A stretch of 64,000 bases of DNA from Aurantiochytrium sp. KH105 (taxonomy: Eukaryota; Sar; Bigyra; Thraustochytrida; Thraustochytriidae): NCBI GenBank assembly GCA_003116975.1, contig BGKB01000085.1, forward strand, positions 372,001 through 436,000. Direction: 5' to 3'. This document shows, one piece after another, positions 9,636 through 17,792 of the stretch. The position numbers and the translations under genes are program-made. The notes under the pieces are model-generated. The model did no database searches, was not told the DNA's origin, and saw only the letters and a program-made list of their open reading frames with translations. How positions within the stretch are numbered: the first letter of the stretch is position 1; the number at the start of each line of letters is the position of its first letter.

Positions 9636-10310
9636 ATGAAGAAGTTCCGTGAGCTTCTTGAGCGCGGCGAGAAGAAAACCTTCAAGCCCATCAAGAACCA
9701 TGGCACTCTCAAGCGGCAGACCCTTTCCAAGCTCACCAAGCGTACCTTGGGAAGTGGTAATCTACGAGCCGCTGTCGAGTGCCCCGAGGACGATACCCTT
9801 GACGATTGGCTTGCCGCCAACACGGTGGACTTCTTCAACGAGATCTCCCTCCTGTACGGTCTCGTTGTTGACGATGCCATGCAGTTCACAAAGCCTGGCG
9901 AGGGTTTCCCGCCCGGATTTGAATACCGCTGGGGTGAGACGAATTCCAAAAAGCCCATCCGCGTGTCCTCGCCCGAATACGTTGACTACGTCATGACCTG
10001 GGTCGAGGATCAGCTTGACAATGAAGAAATTTTCCCTACGCTTGAGGAGCATCCTTTTCCCTCCAACTTTTTGGACTACATCAAGGACATCTTCAAGCGC
10101 CTCTTTCGCGTTTTTGCCATCATGTATCACCGCCACTTTCACGTCTTTGAAGAACTCGAAGCCCAGGCTCATCTCAACACCTGCTTCAAGCACTTCTTCT
10201 TCTTTTGCATTCGCTACGAGCTTATCGAAGACGAAAAGGACCTCGCGGTTCTGGAAGGTCCCGTTGCCCGACTCAGGCTCGAATACGAGGAACAGGGTGA
10301 AGATATGTGA
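9636..10310 (+). CDS. MOB-family kinase activator-like protein, copy 3 of 4
   Basis: The protein has 224 residues from ATG 9636 (MKKFRELLERGEKK). The MOB signature is complete: KRTLGSGNLRAAV, DDWLAANTVDFFNEISLLYG, GFEYRWGETNSKKPIRVSS, MTWVEDQLDNEEIFP, FKRLFRVFAIMYHRHFHVF and AHLNTCFKHFFFFC. The zinc Cys pair is absent (DDAMQFTKPGEGFPP) and the first zinc His is Ile. It is very similar to copies 1 and 2, which suggests fairly recent tandem duplication or gene conversion within the cluster. The predicted role is a kinase adaptor/activator; no specific pathway can be assigned. Confidence 0.93.
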   Translation: MKKFRELLERGEKKTFKPIKNHGTLKRQTLSKLTKRTLGSGNLRAAVECPEDDTLDDWLAANTVDFFNEISLLYGLVVDDAMQFTKPGEGFPPGFEYRWGETNSKKPIRVSSPEYVDYVMTWVEDQLDNEEIFPTLEEHPFPSNFLDYIKDIFKRLFRVFAIMYHRHFHVFEELEAQAHLNTCFKHFFFFCIRYELIEDEKDLAVLEGPVARLRLEYEEQGEDM

Positions 10311-10635
10311 TTACGCGACGAAGAGGAGTGTGATGGGCTAAAGAGTATCACGTGCTCCGCGTTGCCCTCAGGAGAGAAGAAAAAGAATTCAAAGGAGGAG
10401 AGTAACAATGGGACGCTCGCATTACTTCCGTTCGATTCGCCGTTTTCATGAGTGGGCGAATTCGCAGACCAAGTCTCAAATTGAACAAAATTATCTTTTT
10501 CGAGTCTTGCATGCCTCTAGTTCTTGCTCGTCGTCGAGTCGATGCATTGTGCCATCAGAAAATGCCATCCATGAACGACTCATTCTGCTTTCGATAGTGC
10601 GATGTTTCAGACGCCCAACTTAGAAGAGTAAATCC

Positions 10636-10738
10636 CGCGCTTCACGTGGTTTCATTCCATGCGCTGGTTAACACCTGATGTAGGGCCGCGCTTCACGCAG
10701 TCTTATTCGATGCGCTTGTTTAACACCTGACGTAGGGC
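10636..10738. repeat. Two-copy imperfect tandem repeat of about 52 bp
   Basis: Copy 1 (10636-10686) and copy 2 (10687-10738) both start CGCGCTTCACG and end ACACCTGA(T/C)GTAGGGC, with scattered differences between. No gene or inverted terminal repeats are associated. Confidence 0.85.
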
Positions 10739-11230
10739 CCTTTCTTTCTCGAAGCGGCGAGTTTGACGGTACCACGTTGTATGTCGGAATTTTCACATAC
10801 CTTGCCGTCTCCGAACTTTCGAAGAGACAGGATGACGATTGCGGAGTCGAGTCCTCGACAGCCCAAGGTAGCCAAAGTCCATTGGCCTTATTTGAAGCTG
10901 CTATCCTGTTGAGCAAGACTGTATGCTACCTACTTGCCTTTGTGATGCTGCTGCAGCTCAAGCAAAGTGTACACACCTTTATCAAGCAACATCTAGCCAA
11001 AACTCTAGGGGTATTCCCAAGTCCGTATACTTCGCCAACAAAACGAGATCATCAAGCGCGTGCCAGCACGGCAGGGTCGGTCGACGTTCCTGAACGTCGC
11101 GCGCGGCCCCCTTGTAGCGCTTGCGGAAAGCGCCCTTCTTGCAATCCGCGGACCTCCCCTCCCCTCCCTCGTACGCCTCCTCCCCCGCACCGCCCTGCGC
11201 GCGCAGTCCGTAATCTTGCGCCTGGCGAGC

Positions 11231-11240
11231 GTGTGCAAAC
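11231..11240 (+). promoter_or_regulatory. GTGTGCAAAC, variant of the MOB-cluster palindrome
   Basis: It differs from GTGTGCACAC at one base and lies 101 bp before the ATG of MOB gene 4, matching the spacing in the other three. Confidence 0.3.
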
Positions 11241-11341
11241 TCATTTATCATTGCAGCGGCACGCGCTGCAAGACCTTTAGCGAAGAGTAACGCAGTCGTT
11301 CGTGCGAGGGGCCTTCGGCGCGCAGGAAAGGGAAGGGAACG

Positions 11342-12010
11342 ATGCCCAAGTTTCGCGCTATGCTTGACAAGGGCGAGAAGTCGATGTACAAGTCGCTCAA
11401 GCTCCATGGCAGCGCCAAGCGAGAGAGTTTGTCTGCACTGACCAAAAAAACGCTAGGCAGCGGCAACATGCGCAAGGCGGTCGAGCTGCCGGCCGACGAG
11501 CCGGACGTCAATGAATGGCTGGCCGCCAACACTGTTGACTTTTTCAATGAAATATCGCTCCTGTATGGCCTCGTATGGGACGATGCTCAAAGATTCACCA
11601 AGCCTGGTGAAGGTTTCCCACCCGGCTTTGAGTACCGCTGGGGCGGGGGACCAGGCCAGAAACCCATCCGCGTTTCCTCCGTAGAATACGTTGACTACGT
11701 CTTGACCTGGGTGGAGGATCAACTTGATAACGAGGACATTTTCGTGGTCAATGCAGAGGTGGAATTTCCAGAAGACTTCAAGTCTTACATTGATGACATT
11801 TTCAAGCGCCTCTTTCGCGTTTTCGCCATCATGTATCATCAACACTTTGATGTCTTTGAAGAAATGGAGGCGGTCGAACACCTCAACACGTGTTTCAAGC
11901 ACTTTATGTACTTCAGCTTTCACTTCGACCTCATTGACGAAAAGGAATTCGGTGCGCTTGAAGGCCCCGTCCAAAACCTCAAAGCGGAATATGATGCCTC
12001 GGCCCCTTAG
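11342..12010 (+). CDS. MOB-family kinase activator-like protein, copy 4 of 4 (most diverged)
   Basis: The protein has 222 residues from ATG 11342 (MPKFRAMLDKGEKS). The MOB blocks are clear: TLGSGNMRKAVELP, NEWLAANTVDFFNEISLLYG, KPIRVSSVEYVDYVLTWVED, FKRLFRVFAIMYHQHFDVF and EHLNTCFKHFMYF. It is the most diverged of the four (GGGPGQKP replaces ETNSKKP, and the acidic loop after IFVV is different). It shares with the others the missing Cys pair (DDAQRFTKPGEGFPP) and the His-to-Ile change, so the zinc-site loss came before the duplications. The C-terminus ends SAP, shorter in acidic residues than copies 1-3. Confidence 0.93.
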   Translation: MPKFRAMLDKGEKSMYKSLKLHGSAKRESLSALTKKTLGSGNMRKAVELPADEPDVNEWLAANTVDFFNEISLLYGLVWDDAQRFTKPGEGFPPGFEYRWGGGPGQKPIRVSSVEYVDYVLTWVEDQLDNEDIFVVNAEVEFPEDFKSYIDDIFKRLFRVFAIMYHQHFDVFEEMEAVEHLNTCFKHFMYFSFHFDLIDEKEFGALEGPVQNLKAEYDASAP

Positions 12011-12686
12011 CCTAGATTTGATCTGACCTAGCGTTCCGTATGCCCAAGCCAAGCATGCTACTTCACAAAGAGCCAAGAAAAAAATAAGAAGAAAAGTAAA
12101 GTGCCTTGCTCTCATCTTCTTGTTCTTGCCCGCTTTTGCTCTTTCTTCGTTTCAATGCTCTCTGATGAACCTTTACCCGACAGCTCCACCTCCACACGCA
12201 CGCACACAGCAGCTTCGCGACTTTCTGAAAAGTACACAAGAAATGAACTTCGCGCGGGGTGAAACATCATGTGCACAGCATTGTAGGAAAAAAAGCCTCG
12301 GTTTTGGCCAAAACTTCTGGCTGATTCCCTAATTTTTACGATACAAGCATTAAAAGCGTTTGTCATCAAGGTCCGTTCTAATCATCACACGAGCCGTCCT
12401 CTTTGTTGTAGGACCTAGGCCTAATCTAAGAAAAAGGTCTGTGTGAGATCCTCGAAAATACTCGGTTTTGGCGGTCTTCCTCGCCGAGTCCCAAACGTTT
12501 CCGGACACTACCCTGCGTACATTCAACTTTTTGGTCGAAGAAGAGAAGTATTGTGTAAAAAGTGACGAATTAGGCAAGGTAATTGTTGATTCTCTCAGCG
12601 AGCCCCGAGCCATTTTGCTGCGCAAACCTTTCAAATTTGTTTCGCATCATGTATCATATATTTTTTGGGGGGGAAATTGGTGAAAT
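12011..12686. other. Convergent intergenic region
   Basis: It lies between the 3' ends of MOB gene 4 (plus) and the thermospermine synthase-like gene (minus). One TAGGCCTA palindrome lies at 12416-12423. No gene was recognised. Confidence 0.6.
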
Positions 12687-13895
12687 CTAGCTCGCGAACA
12701 TGAAGACAGGGTTGTCGATCGTCATGACGCGATCCTCCTCTTCGCATTGCTGACGAATCTCCTTGGGCAGTCCCGAGATGCCACGCCACGCAAGACCGTC
12801 CAGGAAGCGCATGCCATCCATGCCGCCCTTGATGCGCTTCTCGATCTCGTTGTTGAACTCCTCCACATCGCGGTTGAGCACATCCCGCTTGTCTGCCTCG
12901 GGGTCCGAGGACTTGAAGGCGAGGTTGAAGCCCCAGTTGCAGCCAAAGGAAGGCACATCCACGGCATATGGGACGACCACGTCGAACGCCGATCGCAGGG
13001 TGCTGTGGATCACCGTGAAGCACTCCTTCTGGGCGTTGTACACTGCACCAGGGCCCGACTGGGTCACGAGAATACCACCCTCGTTAAGACGATGCTTTTG
13101 CACATACTCGTAGAACTCGTTCGTGTACAGCTTGTATCCGGGGCCGGCCTCGATGGGGTCGCAAATGTCCATGATGATTACGTCAAAGGTCTCCTCGGTA
13201 TCCTCGAGCCAGCGCAGAGCGTCCTTGTACTCGACGTGAAAGCGGGGGTCCTCGTACGCGCCACCGTTCCACTCCGGGAGCTGCTTGCGGCAAATGTCGC
13301 AAGCCACCTCGTCGATGTCGATCATGACGCAGCGCTCGACGCTGGAATGTCGCAGGACCTCGCGCGCCGTGGCAAACTCGCCGCCGCCGCCAATGAAAAC
13401 CTTTTTGGGCGACTTGTGCAAGAGCATTGCGGGGTGCACGAGGGATTCGTGGTAAATGTGCTCATCGGCTTCGGCGCTCTGCGTCTGGCCATCCATGACC
13501 AGGGTACGTCCGAACTGCGTCGTCTCGATCACCTGCACGCGCTGAAAGGTCGACCGCGCATCGAACGAGATGTTCTGCAGGGCCAGCTCCACGCGGAAGT
13601 CCTCGGTGAGTCCCTCCTTGAACCAGAAGGCGTCGCGCTCCTCGGCGCGCTCCTCCTCCTCCTCCTCCGTCACGGTCGCGATGTCCTCGGTCGTTGAGGC
13701 CGCCGGCCGCGTCGGCTTTGCGCTGGCTTGCGCCTTTTTCCCGCCGCTGCTGCTCGGCCCAAAGAGCGTCTTCGAGACCCACTCGCGGCCCCGCGTCGCC
13801 ACGATCCGCAGGCCCCCGGACGCCGCCGCGCCCACGACCACGCCCGCCAGCGCGCCGGCCGCGAGCTGCGAGCTCACCTGCAGACGCACCTCCAT
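12687..13895 (-). CDS. Thermospermine/spermidine synthase-like aminopropyltransferase (ACL5 type)
   Basis: The protein has 402 residues from ATG 13895. Polyamine aminopropyltransferases move an aminopropyl group from decarboxylated S-adenosylmethionine to putrescine or spermidine. The Rossmann motif reads GGGEFATAREVLRH, followed by IDEVACDICRKQLPEW and the acidic pair in MDICDPIEAGPGYKLYTNEFYE. The DPxEAGPxYxLYT and VPSFGCNWGFNLA stretches match the plant/diatom ACL5 (thermospermine synthase) subgroup better than classic spermidine synthase, which has DSSDPxGP. An N-terminal extension of about 120 residues has a hydrophobic Ala/Gly/Val stretch (residues 11-30) and a Glu run, perhaps a membrane anchor or targeting region. 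The product isomer (thermospermine or spermine) cannot be decided from sequence. It is divergent from the capping gene. Confidence 0.85.
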   Translation of the reverse strand: MEVRLQVSSQLAAGALAGVVVGAAASGGLRIVATRGREWVSKTLFGPSSSGGKKAQASAKPTRPAASTTEDIATVTEEEEEERAEERDAFWFKEGLTEDFRVELALQNISFDARSTFQRVQVIETTQFGRTLVMDGQTQSAEADEHIYHESLVHPAMLLHKSPKKVFIGGGGEFATAREVLRHSSVERCVMIDIDEVACDICRKQLPEWNGGAYEDPRFHVEYKDALRWLEDTEETFDVIIMDICDPIEAGPGYKLYTNEFYEYVQKHRLNEGGILVTQSGPGAVYNAQKECFTVIHSTLRSAFDVVVPYAVDVPSFGCNWGFNLAFKSSDPEADKRDVLNRDVEEFNNEIEKRIKGGMDGMRFLDGLAWRGISGLPKEIRQQCEEEDRVMTIDNPVFMFAS

Positions 13896-14822
13896 GGTCT
13901 TCTCCTCCTCCTGCTCCGCCCTCTACGTCTCCTTCTCCTCGTTCTCCTTCTACTACTTGTTCTTCTCCTCCTTCTTCTTCTTCTTGTCCTGCACGAAGCC
14001 GCCCTTGCTTGCCTGGCCCCCGTGCGCGCGCAAGCTGCCGCTCCCGAAGCCGCTCTGCGCGTAGTTGTTCGCGCCGCCGCCGCCGTCTGCGGTCCCGTCG
14101 CCACTCGCTGCGCCAGAGGGGACGCCCTGCCTGGGTACCCGCGTCCCTGCTGCTGCTGTTTGTGCGCTAAAAGACCACTCGATCTCTGATCTCCGAGCCG
14201 CCATTCCTCGCTCGGCTTGCGGATCGCGCGCGCGCTTGGCAAATGCGTCCATGCGTCGCATCAGCTGTGCTCGCCGAGGCTTTCGGAGGCCGGCAAGGAC
14301 CGATTTCTTTTTTTTGCTGTCTCACTGTCAGTCCAAGAAGTTGAGTTGAGATTTTTTAGATTTCCCTAAATAGTAAAGAGACCTAAAAAGTGTAAAAAGA
14401 GACCCAAATAAAAGGGCAACTCGAGTCAACGCCCGCGTGCAAAGACCGATTATCTCGCGCGCGTGGGGAAAGGCCGCCGCGCTGCCGAGGAGAGGAGGCG
14501 GGAGCGAGAGAAGGGACGGGGGCCGGAGCGCGCGCAAGAGGCGGAGGAGCCGCGCCCAGCGTCCCTTCCGGCGAGTCCTGGCCTCGCAGCCTGGCAGAGG
14601 TAGATTGATTTATAAAACTATCTACGCTGCCGACGAGTCAGAACAACCCAACTACTCTTCAGCTGAGCTGTGGCCGCGCGCGAGCACTTGCAGGCTCGGT
14701 TCAGGGCAGGCGAACGAAGTGGCGAGCGTGGCATCTCACCGATTCGACACCTGTCTTGATAAAAACGCAAGGCGCAAGCGCGAGCGTGCTTGTGTGTGAA
14801 GAGTGCCAATCCTTTTGAAAAG
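13896..14822. other. Divergent promoter region between ACL5-like and capping genes
   Basis: CT-rich and GC-rich DNA next to the ACL5-like start, then A-rich DNA around 14340-14420. Several overlapping frames are low-complexity Arg/Ser/Leu translations with no domain. No RNA gene was seen. Confidence 0.55.
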
Positions 14823-17546
14823 ATGGCGGAAACGCCAGTTGTGAAGATCACCCAGGCGAGGGAGTCCCGGCTGGGCGATGAGGTCCTCGCGCTCTTTGAT
14901 AAACGCTGCAGGCAACTCATGGAGCGCATCCTCGACGAACGCCAAGCACCTGCTCACGCCCCTTTGCCCGACGAGAGCGTCATCGAAATTGAAGCCCGCA
15001 CAGGGAAAAAAGGAAAGGACGGCTTCGTCCCCGGCGTGGGGAGACGCTTCTTTAGTGGCATGCTTGACTACTTTCTTCGAAAAGAAAAAAGTGGCACTTG
15101 GATGCGAGCCGACGAGCGCAGGCAAAAGGTTGGCTTCAAACATACAGACTTTGTCGATGTTGTCTTTCAGGACGACGTCCGTGTCACTGTCCGTGTCGAA
15201 CGTGGAGCCAACGAGCGCGTCGAGAACATTGAAGTGCAAGAAGTCATCACGAAACGGAAGCTTGGCAAAGCAAACGACTTTATCATCAAGTCCCCCGCGC
15301 TCAAGGCAGAAGATATTCATTTGCGCATCGGCATTGCCGTAGAGGAGCACATTCGAGAAAATACGCGAGAGCACGAAGCGCACGTTTGCGCTGCCAAGCG
15401 CGCCATCAACGACGCTTTTAACGTTTCCACTCGCGTCAAGCTTTTAGGCGGCATCGAGCTCACCTTGCGCAAAGGCGCTCAACCCGTCGGCCTCATGTTC
15501 CCACCCGACAACGAGCAGCTCGCTAGGGGTCCAATGGGATTTGCAGACCCACTTTACATCGCGGCCAAAGAACACAACGATATGCTAGACGCTCGTCTTG
15601 CCGGCCAGCTAAAGTGGACTCTTTTGCAGCCTTCCAATCTTCCTGGCTGCAAGGGCCGTCCCAATGTCGCCCTTCGCGATAAAAAGACGCTGGAACCCAA
15701 ACTCTTTTTGACGAACCTTCCGGGCATTGTTCAACTCAGCAACGGTGCCAAGTACGCCGCATACGCTTGCCAATACATAATTCGCGCCCCGCTTGCGGAT
15801 ATTCTTTGCGGACATGGGACCTTTGCCAATGACGTCAGCTCGGACGAACAAGATACCGACCAGGGGCCTGATTTGCCCATCAAGGTATTCCGTCGCAAAA
15901 AGCGCTGGTCCTTTGAGCTTCGACATAATCAACATCTCGACATGACCGAGTCGCGGCAGTCAAGTAATCTCGCTACGCTCAACAACGAGCCGCCCGTCTT
16001 TGAGGTAGAAATCGAGAAGACGCTGTCGTCTGCGGGATGCCGCAAGCGCTCGCTCGGCGAGCTGGCATTCGACCTAAACGCTGTGGCGCTCGCCGACGCC
16101 TTTCTGGCCGATATTGCGAGTCGCATCTATGGCGCTGCACTCCCTCCATTGCAGCTCGAGACAGCACCCGGACATTGGCGCGAACAGGCCGAAAAGGACA
16201 AAACGCGGACAAAACGATTCAAGGCTGACCTCGCCCAGGCCGACGAGACCGCCAAGGACAACTACAAGGATGCCATGCAGCTCGACGCGCCCGAGCTTGC
16301 AGACCAAAAGGCTTCGGCAGGGTTTTACAACAAGCTTGACCGCAGTTCCGAGGCCAAGCGTTCCGACAGCCTCATTTACCATATGCGCTGTCTGAACAAC
16401 TTTGTGAAAAACGTCGTCATCAAGGAAGCTCTCTCGCGCTCCCTTGACAGCACCTTGCGCGAGCCAGGCAGTGGCATCAAGGTTCTCGATCTTGCCTGCG
16501 GTAAAGGCGCCGATATGCGCAAGATCACTACTTCCGCCAAGGCTCTCAAGGTCCGCATTGACCAGTACGTTGGTGTCGATATCGCGCGCAACTCGCTCGA
16601 CGATGCCGTCAGTCGTCTCGACGCCATGGCATCCAAGCGGCCCAACTTTAGCATCCGCTACGTGGAGGCAGACCTCGGTCAGCACTTTTTGAGCGCAGAG
16701 GCAAATAGCGAGGAGGATTTCCGTCTGCTCGAGCAATGGGACAATCAGTCGCAGACCTGGTCCAAAAAGCCTCCGAGCCAGACTCTTTCCATGTCAGACT
16801 CGTTCGACCTTGTCACCATGCAATTCTCCATGCATTACATGTTCCAGAATTACGAGCGCGCAAGTCATTTTTTCTCCACGCTGGGCCGCCATATGCGACC
16901 CGGTAGCGTCTTTGTCGCGACCACCGTGTACGCGGACGAGATGGTGCGCAAACTCATGGAGGCTGGTCCAGGAGCAGATAGCTTTACGATTCGGGACGAC
17001 ACCGGCGTGGCCACCTGCCACGTCAAATTTGACCCCGCCTTTCTCTCGCAATTTCTCGGCAGCGACTCAGACGGCGATGTGGAAATGACGGGTTCGGCCT
17101 CTGGGCATGATGTAAGCGACCCCATGATGGGCATTCGCTATACATTTCGACTTCTCGACGGCGATTCTGATGATGCTCAAGCTGTCAATGCGCCTGAGTG
17201 GCTTGTTCCGCAAGCCCTCCTCGTCAAACTTGCCACCGTGCATAACTTTAATCTCGTGCGCTATGAGCGCCTTCCAAACTGTGCCTCACGGCATATCAAC
17301 CATGATGGAAACCGTCACGACGCTCTGTACCGACTCATGAACGTGCTAAATCATCGTGGCACCGTGTCGGGAACGGAGTGGGACATTGCTTCGCTCTACG
17401 TTGTTGTCGAGCTACAAAAAGAGCACAAGCCCGCGGGGATGCGGGAAGCGCTCACGCGGCTCAAGGAGCGCATTCCAAATTACAAGGAACTCCCATCCGC
17501 CGAAAAACAGTTGCTCCTCGACACCATCCTCAAACAGCCCGAGTAG
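14823..17546 (+). CDS. mRNA capping protein: RNA triphosphatase fused to cap guanine-N7 methyltransferase
   Basis: The protein has 907 residues from ATG 14823 (MAETPVVKI). The N-terminal half looks like a metal-dependent (CYTH/tunnel) RNA 5'-triphosphatase: a first-strand EIEARTG motif near residue 58, DIHLRIGIAVEE near 170, then KRWSFELRHNQHLDMTE and the closing FEVEIE strand near 396, equivalent to the metal-binding Glu strands of fungal and protist enzymes. The C-terminal half is a cap N7-methyltransferase: SAM motif VLDLACGKGADM near 552, a second acidic motif at YVGVDIA, DLVTMQFSMHYMF near 660, and the family signature EWDIASLYVVVEL near 850. No KxDG guanylyltransferase motif lies between them, so step 2 of capping must be done by another protein. 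It would act in the nucleus on nascent mRNA. It is divergent from the ACL5-like gene. Confidence 0.85.
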   Translation: MAETPVVKITQARESRLGDEVLALFDKRCRQLMERILDERQAPAHAPLPDESVIEIEARTGKKGKDGFVPGVGRRFFSGMLDYFLRKEKSGTWMRADERRQKVGFKHTDFVDVVFQDDVRVTVRVERGANERVENIEVQEVITKRKLGKANDFIIKSPALKAEDIHLRIGIAVEEHIRENTREHEAHVCAAKRAINDAFNVSTRVKLLGGIELTLRKGAQPVGLMFPPDNEQLARGPMGFADPLYIAAKEHNDMLDARLAGQLKWTLLQPSNLPGCKGRPNVALRDKKTLEPKLFLTNLPGIVQLSNGAKYAAYACQYIIRAPLADILCGHGTFANDVSSDEQDTDQGPDLPIKVFRRKKRWSFELRHNQHLDMTESRQSSNLATLNNEPPVFEVEIEKTLSSAGCRKRSLGELAFDLNAVALADAFLADIASRIYGAALPPLQLETAPGHWREQAEKDKTRTKRFKADLAQADETAKDNYKDAMQLDAPELADQKASAGFYNKLDRSSEAKRSDSLIYHMRCLNNFVKNVVIKEALSRSLDSTLREPGSGIKVLDLACGKGADMRKITTSAKALKVRIDQYVGVDIARNSLDDAVSRLDAMASKRPNFSIRYVEADLGQHFLSAEANSEEDFRLLEQWDNQSQTWSKKPPSQTLSMSDSFDLVTMQFSMHYMFQNYERASHFFSTLGRHMRPGSVFVATTVYADEMVRKLMEAGPGADSFTIRDDTGVATCHVKFDPAFLSQFLGSDSDGDVEMTGSASGHDVSDPMMGIRYTFRLLDGDSDDAQAVNAPEWLVPQALLVKLATVHNFNLVRYERLPNCASRHINHDGNRHDALYRLMNVLNHRGTVSGTEWDIASLYVVVELQKEHKPAGMREALTRLKERIPNYKELPSAEKQLLLDTILKQPE

Positions 17547-17792
17547 GCGACAGAATAGATGGATTTATTCACAAACAAAACTTTTACTTGTAGTAGGTAG
17601 GCGTAGGCCTACGTGCAAAGCAATTCACAGTCAAAGTTAGATGGAAACTATAGAAAAAACGGAATGAAAAAGTGATGCCGAGAGACCGAGAGAGCGAGCT
17701 CGGCATGAGTTCGCGGCGTTGTCTATTTCCTCTTTCTTTTCATTCAAATTTGTTCTTCTTCCAAACCATAATAAACGGCTCATCTCACACAC

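Larger units (their letters stand above)
10311..11341. other. Intergenic region between MOB genes 3 and 4
   Basis: It holds a two-copy direct repeat (10636-10738). An open frame around 10777-11280 with one hydrophobic stretch was judged not convincing as a gene. The segment before 11342 carries the variant GTGTGCAAAC site. Confidence 0.5.

Noticed and set aside
10777-11280. Open frame with one hydrophobic stretch between MOB genes 3 and 4
   Set aside because: No domain, a basic/proline-rich second half over the MOB gene 4 promoter, and no conserved start context; treated as chance.
12747-13697. Plus-strand open frame over the ACL5-like gene
   Set aside because: It is an antisense shadow; the minus-strand protein has full family motifs.
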